Shown piece by piece: positions 21,151-36,325 of a stretch of DNA of 51,500 nt (its first letter is position 1; each line of letters begins with the position of its first letter). A program made the translations under genes and the position numbers. Under the pieces are notes generated by a model. The model saw only the letters and a program-made list of their open reading frames with translations, was not told the DNA's origin and did no database searches. The stretch is from Chrysomallon squamiferum (lineage: Eukaryota; Mollusca; Gastropoda; Neomphalida; Peltospiridae): assembly GCA_012295275.1 (NCBI GenBank), contig CM022677.1, forward strand, positions 10,074,351-10,125,850, read 5' to 3'.

Positions 21151-22785
21151 CGAACATTAGTTGTTTTGTTTTGTGTTTATTTATATTTATTGTTTTTCAA
21201 TATAGAAAACTGTGTTTGATGATTTTCACTGCTACAGGCTCAGTGGTGGTAATAGGTTTTGGGAACAAGTGTTTCCCTAATCTTCAAAGAATATGTTCGT
21301 TTTGGTGGGGATTTTTTGTAATTTGAAAAACCTGTTTATTATGGGATTATAACAGAGAAAGTATTTTTCTGTTGCCTACCCTAATTCAAGCCTATCATAA
21401 CAATTTCTATTTAACAATTTCTAATTAACAGATCATGTATAAACAAGCTTACAATTGATAAAAGTATGGTATAGCAAAACTATCTAACAGCATCGCTATT
21501 CAAGCTACTGCAGCAAATTATCAAGACCAAGCTAGCCTGTCTGCCATCACATCTTCATATAAAGGAAAGACTTCTTTTTACTTTTTTACTTCTTTTTTTT
21601 ATCTATATAACAGTAAACTATGGAACTGTATAGAAAATAAATTCATTTTAATCATATAAACTTGGTTAAGGATAACTACTAATTTCATACAAGTATTATA
21701 GAAATTTTATATAAACTGGTAATTAAAATGTATTTTCACTACACAGGTTTTCCAAAGTGCGTTACAACTGGGTATAAGATGTAAAACTAATTCCTGTCTT
21801 TAACTATGTAATTTTTAGATTTCTGCAAAATGAATTCTTTTATTGATGGTAATATGAAAATATTGGAGTTTATTTATTTGTTTACTCTAAAATATTGCTA
21901 TAAAATTGAATAAAACTGCATTTCCTAAAGTATTTGTTCCTTCAAGTACATAAAAATAATCTAATGTATTTATCATCTATACATTTCTGTTTAAACCATC
22001 AAGATGAAATTTAAACTATCTTGTGTTTGATTTTTGTTTAGGTCAGTCTGCAACAAAAGAGAAATAAAGAAGAAAAAATTTAAAATATTTTAAAATTTAT
22101 TTTATTCAAGAAATCAATAAGGAAAGCAGATAGTTCCAACTGAATCAAACCAAAATAAAATAAGACAGTTCCATTGGTCCTGACGAAAAAACCCCAAAAA
22201 AACAAAAACAAATTAGAACAAAATTAAAATCATCAGACAGCCAGCCATACATTTAGAAATAATTGTTATGAATAAGCAAATAAATTAAATTAAAATAAAC
22301 AATTAAAACAGAGTTGTCACTTGGTGATAAATTACTTGTAGCTAGAAATAACCAGACTATAAATCTGTTAAATATAAAACCACTTTCAGCAAAAGAAATA
22401 CTAAGGGAGGCAACTCTTGGTTGAGACAGTTAAAGTTCAGTCTGATTTAGAATATGGATTTAATATTTTATATTGATCCTGAATTCTGCAATACTTATAT
22501 AGATTTTTGATTCTTGTTATAACCTGCAAAATTGTGACATTTGTCCTTTTGCATTTAAAATTAATTTAGGTACAAAACCTTGCTTATAATTTGCAAGAAA
22601 AAACAAATATTTTTTCCACCTAATATATATATATATATATTTTTTACTAAGTTTATTACTTATTATATAAAAATACCTGCAGTTTATATTAATAAATAAA
22701 AAATTTTAAAAAAAGAAAGCCAAACAAAATGGAAGAATAAACTGCCATATATAAACATTCCACAACCTGATTAATGTTATGTACA

Positions 22786-22821
<36 letters not shown>

Positions 22822-24154
22822 CTACTGTATTCTCTCTCAAATTAAGCCCCACTTTTACTAAACTTAATTTAGAAGGTAAGCAAATTATCAAATAGATATG
22901 TATTTTTTTGTGTCCTTAATTTGCCAATGTCTGCTAGTGAGTTTGCTTTATCTTGATAACATTTTACAGGTCTGAAATCACCCGTGACAGTCAAATACAA
23001 AGTCAAAATGTAACTGAAAGTTTAGAAATATAAATTATAACATTAAACTAATCCTTCTGGCTCTGTTAAGAAAGGAAATGAAAGTTTATTTCTGGTTGAT
23101 TTGCAGTTCAAATTATAAACAGGTTCTCTTTTCTGTATGTGGAAGTTTAATTATTTTTCACTTCTTATTTTTCGGTTTTGGGGTTGGTACAACAACTCTT
23201 TTTCCAAAACAACATTATTTCTGAGTAAAAAAATATCTACGAAGAAGTTAATTTAATTTCTTTATAAAATAAAAATATAAAAAATGAGGCTTATTTTAAG
23301 AAAACAAATTATATGTGTCACACGTCTTCATAAAATTAAAAAAAATAATATAAAAGTTTATAAAGCTCTGGCATATTTTCTGTCTATATATATATTTATA
23401 TTTTATATACATACTAACTTAAACTAATATATATAAAAAACCCAGTAGAAACTGTCACATCAGGGACTAGTAATAAAATTTAAAAAAAAAAAAAATAAAA
23501 TAAAAAATACTATAAGAAAAAACTATTCTGTGTACAAAATGTTCATTTCTTATTTAAACAAATTTCTGTTTAAAATATTCAAAATTGTATCACACCTCAC
23601 ATAAACTCATGCAAACACACACACACAAATTCACCCACAAACAACAGTTTAACATTGTTAAAAACAGATTTAAAAAAAAGAAAGAAAGAAAAATCATATT
23701 AAATAATTCTTTTACTTGTACAAACATACATTTGATAGTCACACAGAAAAACACTCATGAAAATTTATTTTGGTTTCTTCTTTTTTTTCTTTTTCTAAAT
23801 ATCCCAACAACCTCATGAATGGTTACAAATTAATGCTGCAAGTATTATTCAGCAGTTTTCTTCCCTGAATGTAATGTTTAGTAATTAAAATAAACTATAT
23901 TCTAAACTAAAATTATAACATCTTTCAAATAATTATAATTTTTTTATTATTACACAATTATACAACTATTATTATACATTATGGAGGATTATAATGAATT
24001 TTTCTAAATCACTATAACATATATAAATATATAATCTTGATAGATAATGTTTCAAAATATTTATAAAGTAAAAAAAGAGTAACATTTTCCAGCACTAAAT
24101 AAAACTTGGTATTGATACATTGTGCTATTTTCAGTAACTTATATTATATATATA

Positions 24155-24197
<43 letters not shown>

Positions 24198-25438
24198 CAT
24201 ATACACACACACATATAACTGTCTGGTTTAGACAAGTGTCCTCAGTACACAGTTTTATGTGATAAACAGTAAAAATAATACACTGTTAGTATACCCTGCA
24301 AAACTAATAAATATTCTCAAGCAAAATATATAAACAAAGCTAATGAATTTTCACATAAAAAGCATGATAATATTTATAAGAAAAAAACTAAAAACTCTGG
24401 TTACAAATATTGAAGCGAAAAAAAAGAAAAAAAAAAAAGATAGAGATAATTAATAAAAAGAATTAAAAAAAAAAAAAAAAGGAAATAAAAAAGAGCCTGA
24501 ACAGAATTTATTTCTAAATTCAAAATGGTGGCATCAGTATGTAGTTTCTTCCACACTGAACTTTATGAACTAAATTAACTATCACCAACATGGTGATACC
24601 AACAGAGCAAATTTCTTTTTTATTTTATTCTTGCAGATATTCCTCTCAGTTTATATCAGAGATTAAATTGATGAATTATTCTAATTAGTCTATCAGAAGA
24701 ATGGAATGTTGTCTATACATAAGTTAAAAATGTACATATAAAGCTTCCAGGTTAAAAAAAATAAAACATAAGTCTGTCATGGAAATAGTGAGTCCACAGT
24801 TGTGAATTAAATTTAGAAAACGTCCTGTAGGGAAAAACTCGGTAAATGATTTGATTTAAGGCACTAAACAGAATGACCAGTATAAAACAGAATAATTAAT
24901 AATTCAGAGGTTTGTATACAGTTGAACTTGCATAATCAATGGTTCTGATTTGTTTATATTTTTATTTTTATCTTTAGGTAAATGTATATGAGAGAGAGAG
25001 AGAGAATAAGAGATATGAAGTTAAAAATAATTTTATAATTTATTAACACAAATACAAATTTAAAAAAAAAAAAAAGTTTTTCCTTAACATGATCACAATA
25101 AGTCACCAATTCCTAATAATAAATTTTGGATATACCAATATTTATTAACAAACTGTACACTATTATATATATTATATATATAAAATTCTTTTCACAATAT
25201 ATGAAAATAAAACAGATATAATTTTCAGAAAACAACAGCACTGTAATAAAATATAATTTGACATAAAGAAAACAAAGATTAGTAAAAAAAAAATCTTATG
25301 GGCACAAAACCGAACACTTTTATATATTATTTTCTGTATAATTTAAAATATTTATATATAAATATAGTTTATTAACAAAACCAAGAGTTCAGTGTTTAAT
25401 ACACACATCAACAATAATATTTTTATTTCATTCCCTTT

Positions 25439-25486
<48 letters not shown>

Positions 25487-27890
25487 AGATAATAATATTA
25501 ATATTCTTTTATAACTACAGTTGTTAGAATAAATGAAAGAAAACTACATACAATTTAAATAAAAATCATTTGTATATTAAATTTCTTTTTCTTTCACTTT
25601 TTTGTTTTGTTAGGACAACAAAATATAATTTTAAGAGAAAAAACCCCAAACAACAAATTATTATTTTCATGCTGCTATTTAAAAGGCACTATTATCAAAA
25701 TGCATATTTTTATTCCAAAAACACCTGGAATCTGTAACAAAATTTCAAGAGGTAACATGACTAATAAAATTTTATTTTATTCAAAATATTTTTAACAGAA
25801 AATTAGCATAAATTAAATTAATTCATTAAGATAAAGATAAATATTATTAAAGAATGTTTTTCTGTAAAATAAAACTTTTTGTTGCTTTGTTGTCTATCCT
25901 CTAAATCAAAACTGACATTAAATAAAATAATAATTATAACAAGACACTAACCTTTCATGTATATTAAATTATATAATACATATTAAAAGTTGTTTGACAA
26001 ACTGAAATAACAAGAAAAATCTATTTTGACAAATAAGGTGTATTACTTATAAACACTTTCCTTACAAAATACCTTTCAGGAATCAATACAATAGTGAGAT
26101 ATCTACAATTAACAAACATGGAATATGTAACTTTTTTTTACTTCCATGATGTTACAACCAACGAAATCTTAGCACTATGAACTAGCTAACAACAACAACA
26201 ACAACAACAACAACACATAATAACAAAAAACAAGCACAGCCGTTTTAAATAATAATATTAATAATAATAATAATAATAAATAATAATGATAATAATAATA
26301 AATAAATAATAACAATAACAATAAGAGTAATAATAATAATAATAATAGATAATAATTAAATAATAATGATAATAATAAATAAATTAATAATAATAACAAT
26401 ATTAAATAAATAATAATAATAATAATAATCGTAGAGAAAACATGTTTTTGAAACATTTTTCTCATTGTGCGCTTTTCCAGCTTTGCTTATCTTGTTACTA
26501 TGTAAAACTGTAACCTCTTTGTAGCCATATTGTGCGTTCTTACCAGTTGTAATGCTTTCACCTTTTTTTTCTTTTTTTTTTAATTATTAAAATATTACAC
26601 TTAGAAAATATTTTTTTAAAAGAATGATAAAAGTCAGTCTGTATTGCTTCTGGTATTTGAGCTGCATTTTGGAATTGAAAAGTGTTTCTTGTAATTCTGT
26701 CAAAATCATCTCATGTCTTCATGCAAATTTTGTTTTTCTGCCTCAGTGTATTAATAAATATCAATTAAAATGAAATCATCCAAAATCATACTTCAAAGTA
26801 ACAAAAATAAAATTCACGTACTTTTGTTGATAGATAAAACTTAACCATTCTTTGAAGGAATAAAAAATCACCTCTTTGAGATTGAAACAGTAACTAAAAA
26901 TAAAACTGAATAACAATCAGACTCTTGCAGAGAACATCTAAATCAAAACTTTTTGGAGCGCATAATAAATTTTTAACAAAAAACAATCAAATCCTTGATT
27001 TTAAAAGAAAATCTTTCTAATTTCACAGACATAATTACAGTTATCCAGACAATGCTCTGTAACTTCAGAAGACATTATTATGATCAAGAGTCATTTCTTG
27101 TGCGTTAATTCATCTTCCTTGACACAACTGAGATACTAGTAAAAAAAAATCTCATTATGTGTTTCTAATAGTTTCAGTATTATAAATTCATTTTCTTATG
27201 CTGTGGATGTATTTATCTTATTATGACAATACAAACATTTTTCAGTAATATGCAAACTAATTTTAATTATGGAATTCATTCTTAATGCAGGTTTCAGTCA
27301 TATTATGCATCTTTGCCAAAAAATAATAATAAAATTTTAGGTTTATTCTTTGGATTTTATTTTTGTTTATGTCTGTGTGTTTTTCTAACTGTATAAGTAA
27401 AATTGTAGTAATTATAATTCTGTGTTTCATACATATTTTCTAAGTGTATCATTACATTTTGGTTACTTTGTAATAAAGGTCATTTATATACCCTCCTCTA
27501 TTTTTTTTTATTTTTTTTTTTTTAAATCAATAAATTATTATGTCTCATCATTAGAAATATATGAATTTCACCGGTATTTTTGACACATTAAGAATTAAAA
27601 AACCCATTAAATGAAGGATTTGAATAATCTGATCTGAACTGTTCAAGCTACATACACAGGATTTCAAAAATACGCAGCTTGCATCATAATAATCATCCAG
27701 TTTGAATATTTGTTTACAGTGATTATTTGTATCTGTATTTTAATTCTCTTGTAATTTATATTTTAACATTCAAATAGTTCATTTCTTAATTATATACTTC
27801 AAAATTAGGTAATTTTGTAATTATCTGCTGCATCTATTGTTAAATTATGTATTTATTACTACAACATCATTTTTTGGCTATTATCTATAA
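21151..27890. other. Gene-poor, AT-rich intergenic region
   Basis: I see no exon with convincing coding content. It contains AT arrays (about 22622-22640, 24147-24179), CA arrays (22789-22821), a T run of about 38 bases (25441-25478), AAC and AAT arrays (26191-26430), many A or T runs, and one AAGGGAGGCAACT motif (22404). Open frames here are AT-rich or repeat-derived. Confidence 0.55.
26191..26430. repeat. (AAC)n and (AAT)n compound microsatellite
   Basis: A short AAC array is followed by about 180 bp of AAT units with AAAT and GAT interruptions. Confidence 0.9.
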
Positions 27891-27906
27891 GCTTAACCTA
27901 CTTGTT

Positions 27907-27912
27907 TTTATT
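27907..27912 (-). promoter_or_regulatory. Candidate SQOR polyadenylation signal
   Basis: AATAAA on the minus strand, about 150 bp after the SQOR stop codon. Other AATAAA copies occur nearby in this AT-rich DNA (for example near 27852), so the site actually used is uncertain. Confidence 0.35.
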
Positions 27913-28059
27913 TTCTAGTGTTTACAATACTAACATTTCGTTGGATTTTTATATCAATAATAAAAAAGTTAAAAAAAGTATTCTGTTAGTGAAGTTAGAT
28001 TTGTAAAGTATATGTCAGTCTGCTATGTACATTGTTGTCAGTACTATGTTTACTAATAG

Positions 28060-28153
28060 TTAAACACTTGTCTGGGATGGAATATGTTTAGACTGCGTAT
28101 CAAATCCAAGATGCATGAATTTTCTCCAAAACTTTGGCCCGTTCCAGTAGCCA
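28060..28153 (-). CDS. SQOR: SQOR, last coding exon
   Basis: Preceded by TTCTGTTCACAG, entering in phase 2. It reads GYWNGPKFWRKFMHLGFDTQ and on to IPSQTSV and TAA (28060-28062). It matches the C-terminal end of animal SQOR (human GYWGGPAFLRKLFHLG). This amphipathic C-terminal segment helps attach the enzyme to the inner mitochondrial membrane in the family. The protein ends about ten residues later than the human one. Confidence 0.95.
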
Positions 28154-28230
28154 CTGTGAACAGAAAATAAAGATTTATTTTACTTCCATTTAACAACATC
28201 CTAGCATTTTCAAGTGTTATCTAACATTAT

Positions 28231-28231
28231 T

Positions 28232-28279
<48 letters not shown>
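28231..28279. repeat. (CA)n microsatellite in SQOR last intron
   Basis: CA array with one AA interruption. Confidence 0.93.
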
Positions 28280-28282
<3 letters not shown>

Positions 28283-28654
28283 AAATTTATAAACAGCAAA
28301 AAGAATGAAACACGAACAATATAATTTTATATTAAAAAAACATTCAGCTGAATTTATTTTCTCTTGTTCAAAGATTTCTTTCTTTCTTTGTATAAACTAT
28401 CAATCACCTTTTTAAAAACATTTTCTTTTTCTTTTTTTTAAATAATAAAAGTGTTAATTTTAATGCTTTTTATAAATATTAGTAATTAAAAGGTTAGTTG
28501 TGATGAGATGTGCAAGTTGTTCAAGTTGTTCACAAATAAATAAGTATAGTTTTATTTATTTATATATTTACTTATTTATTATTATTATTTATTAATTAAG
28601 TAAGTAAGTAATGTTTTAAAAATAAATTAATAAAAGAAGAGAAAAAAGAACTCA

Positions 28655-28834
<180 letters not shown>

Positions 28835-30699
28835 CTACAACAGAAAACAACCAAAATTACTCATTAAAAACATTTATGGATTTTTTCAGATTCGAACAAA
28901 ATAAAAATCAGAATAAATATTATATATTGTTAGATTCTCATTTAAAATAATATAAGAATTATTAACTATTATTAATCTTTAATAATCATTACTCTGAATA
29001 AGTTAATGTTTCTTTAAATACTTTGTTAAATATTTTATTATTTATTTTAACATGTTAATAAATTTGTTAAAATTATATTTGATAAATATTTAGATTTTTG
29101 AAACAATTCTAGATTTTATTTATTTATAACATTGATTTCTACAACCAATAAGTAGAACTATTATTAATCCAAATATTAAAAATGTTTATGTTAGAAAATG
29201 TAAGAAATGATTTTCTATAATTTTTGTCAATAAATTATTAATAATATTCTGCTCTAAATAGATCAATTCAAAGCAAAAGCAGAATCATTTCATTCCTAAT
29301 TTTAATAATTACTCATAAATTTTAAATGTGTTCATCAAATTAAAATATATTAATAAAAAGGTATTATACTTGGGATCAAGGCTGAAGCACAACACAAAGT
29401 TTTCTTTATGAATAATAGTTTAGCAATCATAAACCATGCCGGGTTAAAAAGAAATAAAATTAAAATTAAAAAGATAATAAAATTAATATTATCTGAAGGT
29501 TACTGGCAGCAAGGGAACTTTTGCCTTTGTATCAAAAATGTAAACCTTATTTTGCAGCAATTATATTTTTAACATTTGATTTTATCTTTATAAAAAAGAT
29601 AAACAGAAAAAAAGAAGACTAATGTTTATAATGTTTTTATGTGTACAATTATAATTATGTGATGTATAAAGTTTACTTTTATCATATCATTTTATTTTGT
29701 AATGGTTCAAGGTAAGAGTTTTTAAATACAATAATTTTTTAATAATCTCATATTTATTCACAATCTATGTTTATATTGTCCAAGGTTAAACATTCTTTTA
29801 TTTTAATTAATCAAATTTCTATCTAACATATCTTACTCAAATGTTTTACCTTGCAAAATTGTTTTATCAGCCAATACAGATAGTGATAAAAATACAGCCA
29901 TAACCAGATACTAAGTTATTCTTTTACAATTCTTTTACAACAAGAAAGAGTTCAGCAATTCACTGGTCTACATTTTAGATATGCAAGTTCAAGGACATAT
30001 GCTAGCTATTGAAAAACTAAGAGAAAAGAACCCAACAGTGCAATGACAAGATCTGATATCAACCAAAATATGATACTAGCTCTAGCTACCTAACTATCCT
30101 GTCTTAAACTGTTTATCTTACAAATTTAATAGTTATTTCAAAAATGATTTAAAATAACAAATGATTACAGTTCACTGAAACTCTTCATTACAGTATCACA
30201 CATTGTCATACCTTTTTTTATTTTTATACTTTTTTATTTTATTTTTTAAATAGATTTTATAAATTATATCTTCTTTTTTTTACTATTTTTTTAATGAGTA
30301 AATTTACTGAAAACTATCAGATTGGAGGCCACATATTCTTTCTATAAAATTAATTTATGATTCACCAGCACATGATACATGTCTTAAATACAAAATATAC
30401 AAATCTATACAAACTGACAAAGTTATGTTTATAAAAAAACACAATACAGGTTTATAAATAGCTCTTTTCAAATTGCAGATTTACAGAATCACAAAGGTGA
30501 ATACTCAGAATTAATAACTGCAGACTATTTTTGGATGTATTAAGAATAAAAATGACAGTCAAATTAAAATGTGAATCATAAACATTCTTTGCCTCTATCA
30601 ATTTAACAATACACAGCTGTTGAGTCAACTGTTTTCAAGGTCCTGTAAAATGATACAAAGAATTTTCTTTTGTGTCAATGAAAGGGTGTGTTTGTGAAA

Positions 30700-30703
<4 letters not shown>

Positions 30704-30761
<58 letters not shown>
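30704..30761. repeat. (GA)n microsatellite
   Basis: Perfect GA array within the SQOR intron. Confidence 0.95.
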
Positions 30762-30766
<5 letters not shown>

Positions 30767-31334
30767 TGACAAGGTAATAATAAAGATATATTTTTAGCTT
30801 TACTAACAAAACAAAACATTTTAACCCACCACACATAAACCCTAAGTAAATATCACATATATTACCATAGCAAAATTATTATAATTTTAAAATCTGTTTT
30901 CTTGTAGCTTCAAGCTTAAAGCGACCAACTCTGTCCCAAGAAGGGAGATAAGCAGATTTGCAATTCAGTGCAGAGGAAATCACTTTAAATAACTTTCTAA
31001 ATACTGTTACTTCCATCTTCATTTGTGATAAGTTTTTCATTAGAAATTCATTCTCTTGTACGAAAAGTCTTTTTAGAAACTCACATTCTATACACTGTTT
31101 TACCACTTCTCATTTTATAAATATAGAGATAGATTATTTATTATAGGACCATGTGTGGTAATTTATGTTATATTTATATATCATACCAGTGTAACCCACT
31201 CATACTATACTTGATATTTATAAAAATTATTAAACACACACATACACAGTGATATATTCATTTTATCAACGATCATTCCAATATATAAATAATGTAACCC
31301 ACTCATACTATACTTGTTATGTATAAAAATTATT

Positions 31335-31341
<7 letters not shown>

Positions 31342-31373
<32 letters not shown>
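31342..31373. repeat. (CA)n microsatellite
   Basis: Perfect CA array within the SQOR intron. Confidence 0.93.
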
Positions 31374-31375
<2 letters not shown>

Positions 31376-34339
31376 TTTATAGGCTCATACAACATGCACT
31401 GACAATTTTTCTTTTAATGAAATGTTAATATTTATTTTTAGTGAAGTTTTGTTGTTACACTGCTTTATGAAATAGCACAAGCTTCTGCCCAAATCCACAC
31501 TGCTGGTTTGCTGTAACGAGCTGATTATAAATTTAAAAAAACTTTGTTTAGATGCAAGAGAATAGATTAGTAAAATAGTTTAAGGAATAAAAAACCCAAT
31601 AAGATTGATAAAAAATATATATAAATTACAAATATATGAATTTTCAGAACATCCACAATGGTATTTAGATATTGATCTTCATTTGCAAATGTAGCACAGA
31701 ACCCAGTTTAACCAGAAGTAATCACAAATAATTACTGGGCTAAATGAATAAACCTGCCACATCAACAACAACAACAACAGCTACAAAAACCCAGCAGTAA
31801 TTAAATATGTTTTAACCAGAAGGTATCAAGTAGACATTGATTTTCATTCAGAGCTGTGGCTCTGAGCTAAGCTAACAAGTGACAACAGTAATAACTTAGA
31901 AAAGACATAACTCTATGTCTATGTAAATACATTCACAGTTCAGATAGCAGCTACCGTGACAACAGCATGTTCACTATAAACTTATTTTATGAGATATCTC
32001 TTAAAACAACAATATCTAGGTAAGTAAATGCCATACCTGGCATGGTGAAGGACATGTACAGACCAACAGTATCAGTTTTCACAAAGCTCTCTGGACAATA
32101 GTGACAGCAACTACAATAACAGCAGCATATTGCTACAGAAAACTAGCATTTTAAATTGATTTTTTAATACAAGACAACCACAAAACAACAGTATCAATTT
32201 TCATGTAGTTCTCTGGACAACTGTGGGAAATATATGAAAGACAACTGCTAGAGACACTTTATTAAATCAATTTTATTCAAGTACTGCGTCGTCAGATGAG
32301 CAGGAAATCAACAACTGTCTTACACTCGTGTTCTGAGCTCTTCACTCAACCATGGAAATAAGTTAATAGTTTAAGTAAATATTGTCCTCAGTCTACTGGA
32401 TGTGTGAGTTACTACCTCAGTGAATCAACTGCGCACTAACATGGTGTTATATAAACAGCTCGGGACCACACGTGAAGAAGAAATATTTAGATTTGTTAAA
32501 TAATTTTTGTATGAGAATCCTCTGAACATCAACAACTGAGTGAGGAAAACTGCTTCTAGCTTACAGAAAAGCACTGATTATTAACAAATCCTATATTAAT
32601 AAATGCTTGAAGAAAATCATTAAAAAATCTATATTTTTCATTAGAACACACATGTAAGAGAATTTCAGTGCTGTCTTAACAGGGTTTTTTTTAAATTAGC
32701 AATATTCACCTTCCCAAATACAGCAATAAAATACCTCAACTTTGGTGAAATAATAATTGTGATTACATTTTCACACAATCTAACCACTGAGCTACACTCA
32801 TTTCCTAATTATCAGGAATGAGGCGATTGTAATAAGAATTATTATTTTTCCAGTCATTTCTCTAACCACCATGTTATACTCATTTCATAATTACTAGGTA
32901 AGTAAAGGCTTAAGCATATCAATATGACAAGAAAATTTCAAGAGGCTCAGTTGTGTATTAAAGGAGAAAAAATAAGACATTTTTAATCTAGGAAATGCAG
33001 CAGATTTAAATAAGAAAGTTTTGATGAATGTCGAATCTTTTCATACAAACTGATTTTCTTTTACAACTTAATGTTCTTTTCTAGCAGAGTGATCACAGAG
33101 AAAATTATTTTATAGAATTTATCAATCCACCTGACTTAGAGATTTTATCAATAAACAGTCATTATCTGTACTAGGCACACAGATTCCTAAATAACTTACA
33201 AAGCTGTGGTCCACTGAGTTTCAGGATGGATAATTCTGTGAAATCTAAGATATCTGGCTTCTTATCTTTCTCACTTCATAATCAAAAATATTTTTATGTT
33301 TTAAAGTGAATTGGTTCTGCCCTGATTCACACCAGTTATGATGAATAGTCAATGCAGCCACCCGTACTTCTCCCACAACGCAAAGTATACTACATGTACT
33401 GCTCTGTTTATAAACTATATATATTTAATATATTTAGAAGACTGAGGTTGGTACTTTGGTGCATTCTTTCCAACAATGAACTACTACAACAACTGGGTTA
33501 ATGTGAGTTGGTGTATATCAGAATAGATGTAATCAAACTCCAGTATAAACACAGATAAAGTTAATAAATGTATTTCTTTTATGTCAAACAATGCAGTGTT
33601 TAAAACTTTTGTTTCTGATTGAGTTCTTTCTGATTTCAGCTGAAGCATACAAATCTTTTCACTTGCAGGCTTAACAGAAAAAGACAAAAAAAGAATGACA
33701 ACAAGACATTAAACAATTTAAAATTAAAATAATAGAAAAATAAATAAATAAAAAAGAAAAGGAAAACAGAAGAATAATATTTGTTAATTGTACTAGTTAC
33801 AGCAAACCAACTTTTCTCTTTTCTCAGGCGGGCTTTACACTGTGGTGCGTGCTGCATTTGTAAAGCAAATAAAAAAACATTTCAGTTTGAGATTTATTTA
33901 GTATTCATGACACTTCCTGCATTCAATACTGTGCTGTTATTCATACATATGCTGCATAAATATTTTTTTTGCATTGACCCAAATCAAAATTCTTGAATAT
34001 TACAAATAAATATTTTTAAAAAAATATACAGTTTCAGGGTAAATTAAATTAATTAGTTTGAAATGATTAATTAAATCTAAACAAAATTCTGTAATTAATG
34101 AAATAACTGAAAATAATCTGTAAGATATTTTGAAACTGCTGACATAAGTTCCCATTCTGGATACTGCTTGCTAAAGATAAATTATTAAATTTACAAATTT
34201 GATTTGGGCCAGAATATAATAAGATCAGATGTGACATCTAGAACATAACATTACAAAGTTAATTTTCAGAACAATTAATAAACATTAAATTACTGAGAAA
34301 CCAGCGGGTGTTCTTTGTGTCACACCTGAGCGAGTTTAC

Positions 34340-34407
34340 CTTTCTGAAAAATGATTTTCCCTTCATGCTGCTCATCAGGTTATGATACAAGACTCCACCC
34401 TGTGAAG
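34340..34407 (-). CDS. SQOR: SQOR alternative exon, version 3
   Basis: Acceptor ATGTTTTCAG, donor AAG|GTAAAC, 68 bp. It enters in phase 1 (the G from the upstream exon completes GCT) and leaves in phase 0. It encodes A-SQGGVLYHNLMSSMKGK and then SFFRK, joining directly to YDGYTSC. Human SQOR has AAQSGILDRTISVIMKN in this position. Of the three versions this looks closest to the usual animal sequence (a QxGVLYxNL core), so it may be the ancestral form. It lies 476 bp after version 2. Confidence 0.92.
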
Positions 34408-34883
34408 CTGAAAACATGTTCAACTGTTGTTAGTATCAACATCAACACAAAGCTGGTCTGGTCAGGTAACAACTGTGTGGACTGAAGGCTGGACAGCAGT
34501 ACAGAGATCAGTGACGTAATGATAAAGATTTTTAAGAACAAGGAAAGGTTCTTATAATTCTTTTTCCTAATAGTTATATATTTTATTGTTGTTGTTTTTT
34601 TTTATTTATTTGATTTATTCATTTAAAAACATTTTTTTATTTTTTTAGCATTCCTGAATTTCTTATCTTTTTAGATTTGGATTTTCTAAAATTATTTTTT
34701 GTAAGGTAATTTAACTTTTTAAAATTTATTTTTATTACATAATTTATCTTGTATTTTTCATTTATATTATTAACATAATACAAAACTTAAAGGAAATGAA
34801 AAAAAATTAAAAGGTTTTAAGGTATTGCTGTCCATGCCTGTGTCCACTGAACACTGCTGGCCAGACCAGTGGTCAACTCTCAC

Positions 34884-34951
34884 CTCAGATTTTGGTGATC
34901 GGCCAGCAATGATGTCTGTTAGATTGTGAAAGAGAACAATGCCCTGAGCCA
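34884..34951 (-). CDS. SQOR: SQOR alternative exon, version 2
   Basis: Acceptor TATCTTGCAG, donor GAG|GTGAGA, 68 bp, phase 1 to phase 0. It encodes V-AQGIVLFHNLTDIIAGR and then SPKSE. It shares the xQGxVLxHNL core with version 3 but replaces basic residues of the second half with acidic or small ones (TDIIAG against MSSMKG). It is flanked and phased exactly like the other two versions and cannot be combined with them without a frameshift. Confidence 0.9.
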
Positions 34952-35179
34952 CTGCAAGATATTAGTTTAAGTTACTGTGAGTAAATTATTTCACACTCAC
35001 ACACAAACACTCAACCCACAAGCACTATTAGTAGAAACATATCCTTCTGTAACACACTTGTACATCATGTAAATTACACTTAATACACATTCAAAAAACA
35101 ACCACTAGAAAAGAAACAATATATACAGATATAGATATAGATATGTAGCTAGATAAATAAATAAAAAAACAAATACTAA

Positions 35180-35208
35180 TACTACTACTAATAATAATAA
35201 ATAGTAAT

Positions 35209-35239
<31 letters not shown>

Positions 35240-35300
35240 GTAATATAATAATATAATAATCATAATAAATAATAATAAATAATAAATAAATAAATAAAAA
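35180..35300. repeat. (AAT)n/(AAAT)n microsatellite
   Basis: AAT and TAAA units with interruptions. Confidence 0.9.
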
Positions 35301-35805
35301 TGAGAACAAAAGATAAAAGACTAATATTTTGTTATTTATGTTAGCATGACTCAATGTTTTCATCATACATGTAGCCAGCCATACATTTATCATTAAAAAC
35401 AGTGCATCAGCAACTTTTCATTTCAAAACAATCATTTGTCAGATGACGTGTTATGAAAACAAAATAACATTTTTACCAGATGTCACTAGCAGAGGCTACC
35501 AGTTAACTAACATGCACACAAACAAGATTTATATATATATACATGATAAAAAAGATAAACACTAGAATACTAGTAACATAAGAAAAATAATAAAACATGA
35601 AAATGAAAAACAAAATAAAAAAAAGATGCTGATAGAAAGATTACTGATTATCAGTGTATCTTTGTTGTTAATCCTTGTTTCCTGTCTTTTAAGTTGCTGT
35701 AAGAGATAATGGTTGATATGATTTTTCTCTGAGGTTTTTTCCCACACTATACAAAGTGGACAACATTCTGCAGATTATAGGTTTCCATTGTTGTTTTAAC
35801 ACAAC

Positions 35806-35978
<173 letters not shown>

Positions 35979-36276
35979 CTTATAAGTGAATATGTATGAA
36001 ACAAATGAAAACATATTTCTGCGTATGTTAACCTAAACACGAGCAAAATATTACATCTGACATTTATCATCAACAGTCAGTGAATATTAAACAACAATAT
36101 CAATATTAAAAATATTTTTTAAAAACATGTACACACTGATATATCTAAATGTGTTAAAATTATCTAATGATGAGGTGATTAACAAATGAAATGTCTTTTA
36201 GACAAAAATAAACTAAAAACATTATTTAAATTTCAAATTTTTTAGAATATAAACAAAATCACTTTAAGAGATCAGC

Positions 36277-36278
<2 letters not shown>

Positions 36279-36317
<39 letters not shown>

Positions 36318-36325
36318 ACAGACAC
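36279..36325. repeat. (CA)n microsatellite
   Basis: CA array with CAGACA interruptions at its right end. Confidence 0.93.

Larger units (their letters stand above)
28835..34339. other. SQOR: SQOR intron, about 5.5 kb
   Basis: Contains a GA array of about 58 bp (30704-30761), a CA array (31342-31373), a GAAGGGAGATAAG motif (30938), and a stretch of about 40 bp (32060-32100) repeated imperfectly at 32190-32225. I looked here for a fourth alternative exon and found none with matching sequence. Confidence 0.6.

Noticed and set aside
30879-31106. 75-codon minus frame ending SWDRVGRFKLEATRKQ
   Set aside because: It overlaps a GAAGGGAGATAAG repeat motif, has no in-phase splice sites for SQOR, and shows no recognisable domain.
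32040-32230. Fourth SQOR alternative exon suggested by a repeated stretch ending in CCAG|GTATGG
   Set aside because: The sequence has no similarity to the three exon versions, the acceptor is poor, and the second copy lacks a donor. It is an intronic repeat.
33484-33687. Minus-strand frame with PASEKICMLQLKSERTQSE as a possible SQOR exon
   Set aside because: Using the available AG acceptors in the required phase gives a stop within a few codons, and it does not resemble SQOR.
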